DNA of 64,000 bases from Protonemura montana (GCA_947568835.1 OX387611.1:500001-564000); one strand, 5' to 3'; positions 33,865 through 46,305 are shown, numbered from the stretch's first letter. A program made the numbers and translations. Notes: generated by a model from the letters alone, not told the origin.

Positions 33865-36800
33865 GTAAGTATTACATTTTGATATCTTCGACAAACGCAG
33901 TACGCAAGTTTTGCCACAGAATGTGAAGTTTGTGATCACCGTTGTTTGAAGTTTTTAAGAAAATTCGTTGCGTTATTCCTCACAGATTTCTCGTTTATGA
34001 AACTGGTTTACGCCCAATTGATATTTTCAGCAACAAAGCTAAATAAACATTTGTCGATAATTGGAGTCAAAAAAATTGCATTAAAACTGTTGGTTAAAAA
34101 GGACTGCCGCAAGCGTCATCATGTGGCTACCGATGTTACTACTTGAAGTTGGCTTGGAAGAACGATACACAGAAAAGCTAAGACTGTTTTTCCAGTAAAT
34201 CAAATAATTATATAATTTTAAAATTAAATTGCTGGAAACCCCAAGCTTATACAAGCTTATACAAGCTTATAGGAGCTTAGAACAAGCTCATACAAGCTTA
34301 AACAAGCTTATACAATCTTAAACAAGCTTATACAAGCTTATACAAGCTTATACGAGCTTAGAACAAGCTCATACAAGCTTAAAAAAGCTTATACAATCTT
34401 ATACAAGCTCATACAGGCTTATACAAGCTTATACAAGCTTATACAAGCTTATACAAGCGTATACAAGCTCATACAAGCTCATACAAGCTTATACAAGCTT
34501 ATACAAGCTTATAAGGTTATCAACTTCAGTTTTACTAACGTACCTCTTGGCTTGCAGATTGACGTGTCCAAGATGAAAGCCGTGAATCTGACTTCAAGGG
34601 GAATTCAAAATGTCAGTAGTGACTTCATGTTCTCCTGCGTATTGTGCCAGCTGGACTCTGTTGTGTTTCCACCTTCTCAAGATTATGCTCTCTGTAAGCA
34701 AACTGTTTCGGACAATACACGCTTCATAACAAGTGTTGAACGACGCATTGTTGTTTCAACGGATCCTGTTGCACTTGTCAATACGTGGGTATTTACTCCC
34801 GTCGAACTCCTGTCGATCAGCACCAAGGGGACCACATTAATCCCTCCAACCTCTTTCCCGAACAGAACTGGTCATGTGTATGATGGTCACCCACCCAATA
34901 CCTGGCCTAGCGTAGTGTTGCTTAACTTTTAACCCTCCAACCTCTCTCCCGAACAAAACTGGTCATGTGTATGATGGTTACCCATCCAATACCTGGCCTA
35001 GCGTAGTGTTGCTTAACTTTCATCCCTCCAACCTCTCTCCCGAACAGAACTGGTCATGTGTATGATGGTTACCCATCCAATACCTGACCTAGCGTAGTGT
35101 TGCTTAACTTTCATCCCTCCAACCTATCTCCCGAACAAAACTGGTCAAATGTATGATGTTCACCCATCCAATACCTGAACCAGCTAAGTGTTGCTTAACT
35201 TTCATCCCTCCATTCTCTCTCACGAATCGAACGGGAGAATGAACAAAGAAATAAACAAAAACAAATTGCTTTTGACAATTTTCTTATTATTTTTTTTTTT
35301 GCCAGATGACGACCAGACACCTAGCAATAAATTCCGAGTTCAATTGACTCGAAATGACAACAATGTAAAAGACAAAGTTACCGAAGAGACAAAGATCAAG
35401 CTCAAGGCGGATTTGTCCGAACTTCTCAAAATCAATTACTATGTTGTCGATATTGTCAACTTAAACAAAAGCCTGGATGAAACCCAACACTTGAACATCG
35501 AGTTCCGAGTCGACAGTCCCATCTCAAGCTCGATACCAATCGGCCGTGACACAAACACCAGCGTCTTCAACGACACTTACCTGATGCGGGTCGAGGACGT
35601 TAACTTCTGTCCCGAAGGAGAGACAATCAATGTCGATGGAGCTGTGTCTTTGTGGCCGCGGCTAGATTCGCAGAGTAACTTGCTTTACAATTTGTTTTGG
35701 TGACGATAAATCATGGTTTACTGATAGATTGTAGGTTTGTCGTCTTACAAAGCACTTCAGAACTTCATCTGAACTTAAATATTTAAGTTAATTGTCTGCA
35801 CAAACAAAAAATTAAACAGATTTTTGTTCCGAGACATTTGTTTACAAAAAACACTGATCGAATTTGCGCCATGGAAAGTAACATAAAGTTTCAGATGAGG
35901 TTTAACGACGCACTGTATTGACCACTAGTCTGGTGGCACTGGTCTGGTGGCACTGGTCTGGTGGCACTGGTCTGGTTGCACTGGTCTGGTGGCACTGGTC
36001 TGGTGGCACTGGTCTGGTGGCACTGGTCTGGTGACACTGGTATGGTGGCACTGGTCTGGTGGCACTGGTCTGGTGGCACTGGTCTGGTGGCACTGGTCTG
36101 GTAGCACTGGTCTGGTAGCACTGGTCTGGTGGCACTGGTCTGGTGGCACTGGTCTGGTGACACTGGTCTGGTGGCACTGGTCTGGTGGCACTGGTCTGGT
36201 TTCACTGGTCTGGTGGCACTAATCTGGTAGCACTGGTCTGGTAGCACTGGTCTGGTGGCACTGGTCTGGTGGCACTGGTCTGGTGGCACTGGTCTGGTGG
36301 CACTGGTCTGGTGGCACTGGTCTGGTGGCACTGGTCTGGTGGCACTGGTCTGGTGGCACTGGTCTGGTGGCACTGGTCTGGTGGCACTGGTCTGGTGACA
36401 CTGGTCTGGTGGCACTGGTCTGGTGGCACTGGTCTGGTGGCACTGGTCTGGTAGCACTGGTCTGGTGACACTGGTATGGTGGCACTGGTCTGGTGGCACT
36501 GGTCTGGTGGCACTGGTCTGGTGGCACTGGTCTGGTAGCACTGGTCTGGTAGCACTGGTCTGGTGGCACTGGTCTGGTAGCACTGGTCTGGTGGCACTGG
36601 TCTGGTGGCACTGGTCTGGTGGCACTGGTCTGGTGGCACTGGTCTGGTGGCACTGGTCTGGTAGCACTGGTCTGGTGGCACTGGTCTGGTAGCACTGGTC
36701 TGGTGGCACTGGTCTGGTGGCACTGGTCTGGTGGCACTGGTCTGGTGGCACTGGTCTGGTGGCACTGGTCTTGTGGCATTGGTCTGGTGGCACCTTACGT

Positions 36801-38976
36801 ACACGGGGTTTCAGCAAATATTTAACACTAGGCGAAGTGGACGAATTGTGCCACTAGCCTAGAGTCCCGTGCGAAGGACGGAACAACGCGAACACCATGA
36901 TACCTCCACAAATACATGCTGTAAAGAGGTTGATAAGCAAGCCGAGTGAAATTGCTGTACTGACTTTCATGCCTTTACCCTCTCTTCCGAACAGATATGG
37001 TCACGTTTATAAAAGTAACCCATCCAATACCTGACCAAGCGCTAACTGAAGTGATCTTACGAAAACTTGTATCACGCCAGTGAGCAAAAAATATATTGTA
37101 TGTTTCAGTTGGGGAAGAGGAATATTTTCAGTTCTTGACAAACGCGTCAACGGGCGCAATCACCCGCCGCGACTGCAGCTTCAACCAAGAGATCTTTCAC
37201 GGTGTCTGGCTTCCAAGGATCTCCAGGTGGGAGCTCGTCTGGAATGAGAACTGCACTCTTGAAGAGCAGTTCATCAACGAGGAGTATTACATCCAGTTCC
37301 TGAACTCATCTGACATCAAACTCCGCCATGAGGAAGTGTTATATAACTTCACCACAACATCTGTAGACACAAACACTTTCCAGGACGTCGCACGCGTTGT
37401 CGAACGCGAGGTGAAGATACACAACGAGTTTTCCGAACGTATCATCCGTGACCTCGTCATCATCACGGCAAATCTCATCCTAGAATCTGACTTTAATGTA
37501 TCATCAGAGCCACGCGTCTCCCTGGTAGTAGCCGACTTAAAAGGCAGCGAGTCGGTTGAGGGGTTCACGTTAGACTTCGATCCTCGCAAAGAGAATAGGC
37601 GTGACAACATCACGGTTAATAGGAAGCCGACCGTGCAAGGATTAGCCCCGTTTGCGTTGGACGTTTCAGCGAGGCTTTTGGAAGCTCACACTCGTGTAGT
37701 CTTTGTCGTCGTCTGGAAAAACACTATATCTGATCCGTTTTTAACAAAGAAGTCAGCAGATATACAATATCCTGAAGTGACCGTGATGTTTCCTCGAAAG
37801 GGGGAGGTTTCTGCGTGGTCGTTTGCATCTTACAGTAACCACCATGTCGACATCACGTACGATCAATCAGTTATGCTTTATCACAAGCATGGAAAGGAAT
37901 ATTTTAACTATTTAACATGTTTTGCTTGGAACAACGATCTACGTGATTGGTCGAGTGAAGGCTGCGTGATTTTGTTCAGTGATCAAGGTTATTTCAGCGC
38001 CTGTCGTTGCAGTGGCAAGTACTTTGCCATGCAGGACGGCGTTCCGATCGCAAGGTTTGCCTTGAAGAAAGGCTTTGCAACTGATAAGCAAGCAATTCTC
38101 AACAACCCATGGAAAGACTTCTTGAAGGATAAACCTGGTCTGATGACAGCTTCTGCCATCGAGTGTCTTCTGTCAGTACTTGGTTTGGGTTCCATATTTG
38201 GCACGGCCATCTTCTTTGAGCAATGGCGGGAAAACACGGGGCACAAGATCCTTCTCCACATGGTGCTGGCATTGACTTGCAACCTAGTTCTAGGTTTCAT
38301 CGTGAGCTTTCTGCGCATGACGACAGAGAGCGTTGGCTGTCTAGTCTACGGTGTGCTACGTCACTACTCGTTCCTCTCTATGTTTCTCTGGATGCTGGTG
38401 TTATCCTGCCTACAGCTGAAGAGGCTGACCACCGTGGCCGGTGCCAAGGCGACCTCTCATCTCATCTTAAAGGTGTCACTGTTTGCCTGGGGCGTACCGT
38501 TATTGCCTATCATCATCCTGCTGAGTTGCAACCCCGGCTTCTACCAGACCGACCGGTTCGACCGTGGATACTGCTATCCTGAGGGAATCGTCTTCCAGGT
38601 GACGGTCCAGGGACCGGCAGGATTAATCCTGTTCGTCAATTTCTGCATCTTTGTCAAGATTTTGATGCACATCTTTAAGAAAGACAGCGAGCGGGAAATA
38701 ACGCGACACAGCAAGAACCAGAAGGCCGAGCAGTTGAACAAGCTCAAGACCAGCTTCTTCATCTTTTTTCTGTTCGGGTTCAGCTGGGTCTTTCACATCT
38801 TCTCCGAGGAGCGCGTCATCGTCAGCGACTTCCTCTTCGAGTATTTGTTTCTCATGACGGCCACCACGCACATCGTCACTTTGTCACTCTTCTTTGTGGT
38901 ATTTCAGAAGTCTACGAGGAAGAATTGGGTGAAGTTAATCAGCAGGGCAACCAGCAAACTTACGCAAAGGTCATGA
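33586..38976 (+). CDS. Adhesion-type GPCR, copy 3 (intact)
   Basis: Exons 33586-33864, 34558-34693, 35306-35674 and 37109-38976 give 883 aa with no stop. Signal peptide about 1-20; N-terminal cysteine module from exons 1-2 (to about 139); exon 3 module about 139-262 (EEDV-type acidic repeats, NDTYLMRVEDVNFCPEGE). The remaining ectodomain resembles the membrane-proximal GAIN region. The GPS-like C-R-C is at about 560-562, followed by SGKYFAMQDG. Helix 1 starts at about 606 and helix 7 ends at about 860, with a 20-residue basic tail. All splice sites are GT-AG. It is the reference copy and the best candidate for a working receptor. The ligand and subfamily cannot be assigned. The absence of the HL/T cleavage residues suggests that it stays a single chain. 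Confidence 0.87.
34243..34515 (+). repeat. 10-bp minisatellite (ACAAGCTTAT), about 27 units
   Basis: Short, impure version of the intron 1 array, at the same position before exon 2. Confidence 0.95.
34558..34693 (+). CDS. Copy 3 exon 2
   Basis: 136 nt, phase 0 in and phase 1 out, between CTTGCAG and GTAAGC. It encodes IDVSKMKAVNLTSRGIQ and FSCVLCQLDSVVFP. Confidence 0.85.
34733..35232 (-). repeat. 5S-derived SINE remnant with 91-bp units, about 4
   Basis: SINE 3' end (GTTGAACGACGCATTG), body (CAGCACCAAGGGGACCAC) and about four 91-bp head units in intron 2 of copy 3. Confidence 0.8.
35306..35674 (+). CDS. Copy 3 exon 3
   Basis: 369 nt, phase 1 at both ends, after a T tract ending GCCAG. It encodes DDDQTPSNKFRVQLTRND... 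FCPEGETINVDGAVSLWP. Because it is symmetric, its loss or skipping keeps the frame. Confidence 0.85.
35928..36793 (+). repeat. 14-bp minisatellite (TGGTGGCACTGGTC), about 62 units
   Basis: Intron 3 of copy 3. Main variant GGTAGCACTGGTC. Confidence 0.97.
36845..37055 (-). mobile_element. 5S-derived SINE remnant in intron 3 of copy 3
   Basis: Decayed body (GGACGGAACAACGCGAACAC) and one decayed head unit (CCCATCCAATACCTGACCAA) just before exon 4. Confidence 0.6.
37109..38976 (+). CDS. Copy 3 exon 4 (ectodomain, GPS, 7TM)
   Basis: 1868 nt after TATGTTTCAG, open to TGA. Class B2 signatures: FLWML, AWGVP, CYPEG in extracellular loop 2, FGFSWVFHIF. Confidence 0.92.
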
Positions 38977-39035
38977 ATTTTACGGCAATTAGTTCGACAA
39001 GTGCCCAAAGAAGGTGGTTTTTATATTGATAACTT

Positions 39036-39962
39036 GTTGATGACCAGGCTGTGATGGAAAGAAATCATGAAGTTGATGACCAGGCTGTGGTGGAAAGAAA
39101 TCATGAAGTTGATGACCAGGCTGTGATGGAAAGAAATCATGAAGTTGATGACCAGGCTGTGGTGGAAATAAATCGTGAAGTTGATGACTAGGCTGTGATG
39201 ACAAGAAATCATGAAGTTGATGACCAATCTGTAAAGGAAAGAAATCATGAAGATGATGACCAGGTTGTGATCAAAAGAAATCATGAAGTTGATGACCAGG
39301 TTGTGATGGAAAGAAATCATGAAGTTGATGACCAGGCTGTGATGGAAAAAAATCATGAAGTTGATGACCAGGCTGTGATGGAAAGAAATCATGAAGTTGA
39401 TGACCAGGCTGTGATGGAGAGAAATCATGAAGTTGATGACCAGGCTGTGATGGAAAGAAATCATGAAGTTGATGACCAGGCTGTGATGGAAAGAAATCAT
39501 GAAGTTGATGACCAGGCTGTGATGGAAAGCAATAATGAAGTTGATGACCAGGCTGTGATGGAAAGAAATCATGAAGTTGATGACCAGGCTGGGATGGAAA
39601 GAAATTATGAAGTTGATGACCAGGCTGTGATAGTGAGAAATCATCAAGTTGTTGACCAGGCTGTGATGGAAAGAAATCATGAAGTTGATGACCAGGCTGT
39701 GATGGAAATAAATCATGAAGTTGATGACCAGGCTGTGATGGAAAGAAATCATGAAGTTGATGACCAGGCTGTGATGGAAATAAATCATGAAGTTGATGAC
39801 CAGGCTGTGATGGAAAGAAATCATGAAGTTGATGACCAGGCTGTGATGGAAAGAAATCATAAAGTTGATGACCAGGCTGTGATGGAAAGAAATCATGAAG
39901 TTGATGACCAGGCTGTGATGGAAATAAATCATGAAGTTGATGACCAGGCTGTGATGGACAAG
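39036..39962 (+). repeat. 36-bp minisatellite, about 26 units, with AATAAA variants
   Basis: Directly after the stop of copy 3. The unit is GAAGTTGATGACCAGGCTGT followed by GATGGAAAGAAATCAT. In four units GAAAGAAATC has become GAAATAAATC, giving AATAAA at 39167, 39707, 39779 and 39923. The 12-codon period keeps frames open on both strands. These are not genes. Confidence 0.95.
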
Positions 39963-40154
39963 AGACTTGTGTTTTTGTGTGGGTTAAGTTTAGTTTTTGT
40001 CTTTGGGTTGGGTTTGTTTTGGTCGAATGTTTTTTTATTGCATTGTTTTAAAATATACAAATTTTTTTCTTCTTTAGTTCGAATGCCAACTCTTTTTAAA
40101 CTTTTTTTAATTTACACCACTGGCAAATGTTTAAGCACAGGTATTAAATGACAG

Positions 40155-40312
40155 GGTAAGCAGTCAAGGGATGGCAGGGTAAGCAGTCAAGGGTTGGCTC
40201 GGTAAGCAGTCAAGGGTAGGCAGGGTAAGCAGTCAAGGGTAGGCAGGGTAAGCATTCAAGGTAAGGCAGGGTAAGCAGTCAAGGGAAGGCATGGTTAGCA
40301 GTCAGGGGTGGC
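40155..40312 (+). repeat. 23-bp tandem repeat, about 7 units
   Basis: Impure direct repeats of GCAGGGTAAGCAGTCAAGGG. Confidence 0.9.
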
Positions 40313-40471
40313 CCTGACATCATAAATAGATTTAACCGAATATTTTTTCTTATTTTTAATTTGAAACCAAATTATTTTATTTTCTCCCATAAACATCTTA
40401 GCGGCAGTTATTATTATTTTTCTTTTTTTGAATCAAGTTTAAAAGATACGCCTTTACATTTCCACCGGCAC

Positions 40472-41092
40472 GACGCCTGGAATCAGGCTGGAATGACGGG
40501 TTGGGGGAGGGTAACTCTGCTTATGGCATCACCGCGCCGTGCTAAAGTATAGCAAGGAGTATGCACTGCTAGCCCCAGCATGACATTGCAGTGCATGACG
40601 CCTGGTATCAGGCTGGAATGACGGGGTGGGGGAGGGTAACGCTGCTTATGGCAGCATCACGCCGTGCTAAAGAATAGCAAGGAGTATGCACTGCTAGCCC
40701 CAGCATGACATTGCAGTGCATGACGCCTGGTATCAGGCTGGAATGACGGGGTGGGGGAGGGTAACGCTGCTTATGACATCACCGCGCCGTGCTAAAGTAT
40801 AGCAAGGAGTATGCACTGCTAGCCCCAGCATGACATTGCAGTGCACGACGCCTGGCATCAGGCTGGAATGACGGGGTGGGGGAGGGTAACGCTGCTTATG
40901 GCAGCATCACGCCGTGCTAAAGAATAGCAAGGAGTATGCACTGCTAGCCCCAGCATGACATTGCAGTGCACGACGCCTGGTATCTGGCTGGAATGACGGG
41001 GTGGGGGAGGGTAACGCTGCTTATGACAGGACCGCGCCGTGCTAAAGTATAGCAAGGAGTATGCACTGCTAGCCCCAGCATGACATTGCCGT
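40472..41092 (+). repeat. 125-bp tandem repeat, 5 units
   Basis: GACGCCTGG starts at 40472, 40597, 40722, 40847 and 40972. Alternate units share variants (CATCACCGCGCCGTG versus GCAGCATCACGCCGTG), so the array grew in two-unit steps. Confidence 0.95.
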
Positions 41093-41430
41093 GCAGGTTG
41101 CGTTCCTGCGAGCGTTAATGATAAGAACGATGGTCTCAGCGTGAACATGCACTTACAGGCCAGGATTGATACGTAGCTGTTAATGCATGCGACATTCTTC
41201 GTCTTAGTCTAATGTTTAATAATATTATTCTATATTTTAGTGAAATGTTAAGTAAATAATATGGTTGATAGCGTGCGATACTCGTGATCTGTTTCTGAAA
41301 CTATTTTACTGGTTGATTTTGTAGGAAAATAAGCGTGGCAAGTGCCACGTTATTAGACAAAATAAACGAGTGACTATCGGGCTCAGGATGAACATTTTAT
41401 CAGTTTAAATATCTTATGATTTTCATATCT
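41093..41430. other. Spacer, no feature recognised
   Basis: AT-rich, nothing identified. Confidence 0.5.
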
Positions 41431-41513
41431 GTTTATTGTCAGGGTATATACACAAGATATACAGACAGTCATAATGTTATGAAGTCAACAGGAAAAGTAT
41501 ACAACACACACAC

Positions 41514-41548
<35 letters not shown>

Positions 41549-41800
41549 GTAAATAATATATACAATTCACAATTCAAATTGTACAAGACAAAGAATCGTC
41601 AGTGGAATAAAATGCATTTTGTACAAGAAAGTTTTTTACGATACTCTTACATTTTGGTATATTCACAGTTGTTGGTTTGATATTTAAAATTGCTATGGCT
41701 TTATTGTAAAGTTTCAAACCAATGACGTAGGGATTCATAATGTCGTTTTTTGTCATTCTTTGTTCTGATTTTAATAGGTGACCTGAATAGGTCTGAAAAA
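41430..41800 (-). mobile_element. Possible LINE 3' fragment
   Basis: A minus-strand frame (41574-41756) ending VKNFLVQNAFYSTDDSL looks like the extreme C-terminus of a LINE RT protein. An AT microsatellite (about 41508-41550) lies within. Weak evidence. Confidence 0.3.
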
Positions 41801-42103
41801 TGAGGACAATGCCACGACGTTACTATCTCTTTAGCGCACAATCACAAAAGTATAGGTCGTTTTAAAGTGGTTTTAACTATTTACGATACGCTTGCCATGG
41901 AGTTTAGCTATATTTCAAACTGAAAAACAAGTCTACCGCCTGGTTACAGCAAAGATTACTGATTTGGACGTTGGGAGCGCATTTCAGGCTGGCATAAGTC
42001 AAGTTCCGCATTTTGTCGTGTCGCGCGCTAGTCTCGCTGGATAGCTGCACACGGCGACCTTGTGGATTTAATTGAAACTTCTAGCAACTTGATTGAATAT
42101 TGA

Positions 42104-42340
42104 TAATACGGTTTAGTGACGCACTGTTTTGACATCTTGCCATGTGGCACTGGTCTAATAGCGTCGGTTGAGTGGATAATAATGAGGATGATGATGAAAC
42201 TAACTTAGCCTAGAAGAAAGGAGGAGAAACCCTGTGCCAGCAGGTAGCCTACTCCTGTCGAAGAGCACCAAGGGGACCACCAGCTTATCGTTCCGTCCAA
42301 AAGATGGTACAACGCGAACAACAGGATTCCCCCAAAAATG
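42104..42340 (-). mobile_element. 5S-derived SINE, headless
   Basis: Body and 3' end only (GTTTAGTGACGCACTGTTTTG, GAAGAGCACCAAGGGGACCA, GGTACAACGCGAACAACAGG). The 5S head is missing. Confidence 0.75.
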
Positions 42341-43299
42341 TTATAAGAAATCATAAAAAAACCTAACGTTGGGAAATCACAGTCCGGCAAGTGACAAAGC
42401 GAAAAGGGGAGCGAAGGCACCTGTTGGTTTCGCCACGATGATAGCGAGCTAAGCCTTGGAGTTCGTTTCTTCAGTACGTTAGCCTTCATGGCTTTTCCAA
42501 ACGATTACAAACATAAAAATGATAAGAATAAAGCGGATAACGTGTGAATGAACACTGAGCTAGTTTAAAAAGGGGCCAAAATATCACTCGCCGAAAAGCT
42601 TTGTAGCTACAACAAGTCTTCAAGTTTCACGGACACTGTCTCGTAATAGGTGAGTTCGGAGCTGGTTTTTCGATATCACAAACTTGTGTTCAATGCAATT
42701 AGGTAAACAACCAAAACATTTCACTTTCCTCTTTCTTTAGTTTTAATTTGTAGCGGTAAATATTTCGGACCTATGATTCCCCCTTATGTTAACCACCTTT
42801 GTTAGTTTTACGGCTTAGACTCAGTGTCCAGGTTCAATCTCGGCATATTCCAACTCCTATACTGCTAAATTTGGACCTTCTTTGCTTGCTTTAAGGTGAA
42901 GACTCAATATCAAGATAAGTAAGTGGTTAGTGTATTGAGTGTTAAGAGTAACCATAGTGATACTGATCCTGCGGAAAACAATCTAATTAAGTTCTTATAC
43001 ACCGCTCAATTTAAAAACACTTTAAACAGATTAATTTTTTATTTACACGATTCGATTCCGTAGAAGAAAAGAACAGAAAAAAAATTCCAATAGTCAAAGG
43101 TAAGGCGCCAAATATTTAGGGCAGCCTTGAAATGTGCCAAAGAAAGGTTAATACGTAGTTTTTTGCATTTTAAAAATCTGAAATGTACTTTTATAAAGTC
43201 ACCGGCTACGCATTCTGTTGCACTTCAAACAAATTATTTAAATTAAGTAATTGCGTATTTGGCATAACACAAATTTAAACTGCAATTTTCACACTAAAC
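42341..43299. other. Spacer, no feature recognised
   Basis: AT-rich. A minus-strand frame up to 42489 mixes SINE and unique sequence and is not supported as a gene. Confidence 0.5.
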
Positions 43300-43990
43300 G
43301 CTATTTTGATATTGGACGTTTTGGAACTGGTCTCGTGACGTCAATAATAAGGCTTGTAATGAGTCATAAGCATGACGTATTTCATCAAGAATAACTGAAT
43401 ATAGATTTTATACAATTCTTAACAATTTCTTTGCCGACTTTGAGGCAACTACGGTCTGTGTTATTATATTTAATTATACAGCTGGTTTATCAAGAAGCCC
43501 AGCGCCTTGAAGATACCAGTTTATATAGAACATCACAAAGCACTTAAGTACAATCGCGCTCGAGTTATCAACAACGATTCATATTTTTAGCAAGCAGTAC
43601 GTTTTTTTTTCACATTTTAAAATATTTTCATTTTTGACACATTTCTATTTAATGTTTGATGATTGATTATTGGGGTTTAACGATGCACTGTTTTGATATC
43701 TGGCCAAAAGGCACTAGTCTAATGGTGTCGGTGAATGAGTGGATGCTGATGACCCTAACCTAACCTTGAAGGGATCAGGGGAAACCCGGTGCCAGCCCGT
43801 AGCCTGATTCTGTCGAAGAGCACCAAGGGGACCACCGGCTTCACGTCCCTTTCAAAGCACGTCTTGCCGTTCGGTTCTTTGCATATGTTTGATTAATAAA
43901 ACAATCACCAAACAAGCGGCTGCATACAACACATTTTAAAGTACAAAGAATTGATAGGCATTTTTAAGTGTTTTGGCGATAATTATATAG
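43300..43990 (+). mobile_element. Dispersed repeat R1, third copy, split by a SINE
   Basis: The R1 leader (GTCAATAATAAGGCTTGTAA) is followed at 43667-43857 by a headless 5S SINE (minus). R1 then resumes (GCCGTTCGGTTCTTTGCATA). Confidence 0.6.
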
Positions 43991-44039
43991 TTGGTAAAGA
44001 AGCTACACTGAAAAAATGAGCAACCGAACCGGGATACGA

Positions 44040-44335
44040 ACCCGGGAAAAGATTATTTCTTCCCCACTGGTAAATGGCTTCTTCGATTTGGTGATTCGAT
44101 ACGATAACAATAAGGAAGCACGTAGAGCCGCTGATGACACGTTTGCAGCTTCCTGTAAAACCTTTTGCTGGCTTTTCACATCACTTTTCTTTCTATAAAA
44201 ACAACTCCGAGGTCTTGTCTTTGAACTGGCAGTGCTCAGTCTCCAAATGCCGCTTCATTTGTTTGGCTTTAGTGACTTGTTGCTGAGAGTTTTAAAACAG
44301 ATGACACATAATGACAGTTGAATGTCATTTTGTAG
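44040..44335 (-). pseudogene. hAT transposase N-terminal fragment
   Basis: The minus strand encodes a decayed BED finger (RHLETEHCQFKDK) followed by LQEAANVSSAALRASLLLSY, the stretch that begins the transposase piece at 14120-14509. There is a frameshift inside the finger. It lies at the edge of the duplicated 5' flank of copy 4. Confidence 0.6.
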
Positions 44336-45135
44336 AGTAATTGTAAAAATAAACTGAATGTACGACGGATCGTATTTGTGTTTCGCGAACGTTGATAGTT
44401 TCTGTTTTTTATGATGATTTTGTTATCATCACCGGGTTTCGTTTGTTTTTTCGACATCGATGCTCAAAAACCAACAGCACTCAAAGATCTCTGTCGCGAC
44501 ATGTTTCCCGTGTAAAAGTTAGAGAGTGACTGAACAAGCCGTGCATCATTTGAAACATCCTTTTGTTTTGTCAAGGGAGGAAAGTTAGAGATTTTGCCGG
44601 GAATCTGGACAAATTACCCTTTGTCGATGCTCTCAATGCACCAAATACTGTCAGTAATAAATATGGGTTTATATATCCACCGTGTCTATGACTCATATCA
44701 AAGCCGAAGCCGCCATCGTGCCGGGATTGCAATGTTTTGTTTGGGTTCGGGTATTATTTCGGAGTTTTCACTTTAAGTAACTTCACCGAATTCTTATAGC
44801 AGCCACACGAGTAATAGTAAATCGAAGTCAAGGGCGGCTGATAATGAAATTGATAAAACTTAACCTGTTCTACGTCGAAAATATTCCTCGTCATAAATGA
44901 TAAGCAATCAGGCGATGGTCACTAGCACTCGATGCCACGCTTTGCTACTTTGATAAGTTATCGATGCCCAAATTACACGAGATGTTTTAAAATTTGTTGC
45001 CACAACGGAGTCAACACTTGTCAAAGTTGAACATTGACAAGATTTGTTGACAGTCAGAGAATAAAAACAGTATTCAATTGTGCTTTTTAGTTTTTAAAAT
45101 TCCTTAATCGAATAAAAACAACAGATAATTCAGAA
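44336..45135. other. Duplicated distal 5' flank of copy 4
   Basis: Aligns with 19681-20446 and 32593-33397 up to CAACAGATAATTCA, where the Penelope-like piece begins. Confidence 0.65.
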
Positions 45136-46305
45136 TGATGGTTTTTAGACTCATGTCTACTTGATTTATCCTTAGCACTAGTTTTAACAAAAACTATTTC
45201 AACTGGGTTTTGAATGCTAAGTAAAGAACAACTAAATTTTCCGACGTTTTGTAACTTGTACCTGTTACTTCTTCAAAGGTTAGAGCAGTCCTGACAATTT
45301 CCCGATAGCAAAATAACCACATAAAATTATAACAATTGCCTAGTTCATGCATCCTAAATGCGTCTTAAGAAAATAATGGGCTCAATAACTCAAAAACTAA
45401 TGTATTTTGTATTTTCTGAAATAAAATCCCGAACATATTGGTGTTTTTACTAACAAACCAATTATGTGTATGGAATAAATGCCAATTTTTTCGAGGTTGT
45501 CCTGACGTTATGTGATACAATCAAAATTGCCTTCCTTACTTATCCAAATATTTTCTTCTGGATTCTTTGTGTTGCCTTCTTCTGTCTCCTCACTGATATT
45601 CTCTATTCCATTTTTCTGTTGTAAAATTGTTCCCCAAGCTCTATCTAGTTGAAAACTGTCATCTCTATTGAAGTTATTGAGTTGTTTTTTTTATTTCTAT
45701 TGCTTCTCTGATTTTTCTAGTGAATTTCCTATCATCTCGACATAAAATCCTTACCGTGTCTATTTTAATGTGGTGTTGAAACTCATTCCCGTGTTCTGCA
45801 CAAGCTGATTGATTCAAGTGTCTTTGTTTTTCCCCAACACTGCTAGATTGTTTTGCTTATCTTACGTGTCTTTCGTGTTCCTTGACTCTTGTGCTAATTT
45901 TTTTACCTGTTTCTCCTATGTAAACTTTTCCACATTCACAACTTACCTCATAGACGCCTTTGCATTCTAATGGAACCTGATCCTTCACTGGTCTTACCAT
46001 TGTACTTATTTTTCTATCGGCCCTAATTGCTGTAAAAATCTGGTTTATCGACAGTACTTTTTTAATCTTCTCTCCTATCTTAGGTACATATGGTAAAACT
46101 ACGATGATCTCATTACATCTAAACTGTTTTCACTAATTCCCTTTTCAACTATCTCAGAATTTATTTCCCTACTTTCTTTTTTTTAACCGGTTCATTTTTT
46201 TCAAGTATTCTTCTTATTTCTCTAGTTTTAAAAACATTCTGTTGAAAAAGTTTCCTAAGTGTTTCCTTTTCTGCCTCGAAGTGTTCCTCAACTGTTAACG
46301 AGGTT
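45136..46305 (-). mobile_element. Penelope-like retroelement fragment (GIY-YIG end)
   Basis: Minus-strand pieces encode VVLPYVPKIGEKIKKVL, then GVYEVSCECGKVYIGETGKK (the GIY-YIG endonuclease motif) and a downstream NQSACAEHGNEFQHHIK, as in Penelope-like elements. The RT domain is absent and the frame has several breaks. Further 3', 45236-45282 has TTGAAGA, a GTAAC/GTTAC stem and AAAACGTCGG, close to a hammerhead core. The fragment sits exactly where copies 1-3 have their promoter: the 188-bp block is missing and only CGAAACAAGCG before the ATG remains. Confidence 0.85.

Noticed and set aside
39021-40151. Open frames of about 300 aa on both strands after copy 3
   Set aside because: Products of the 36-bp minisatellite.
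42205-42489. 94-aa minus-strand frame with a possible N-terminal Met
   Set aside because: Half is SINE sequence, and no splice or poly(A) signals support the rest.
44016-44050. Another tRNA-like B box (GGTTCGTATCC on minus)
   Set aside because: No A box or stem structure nearby; too short to call.
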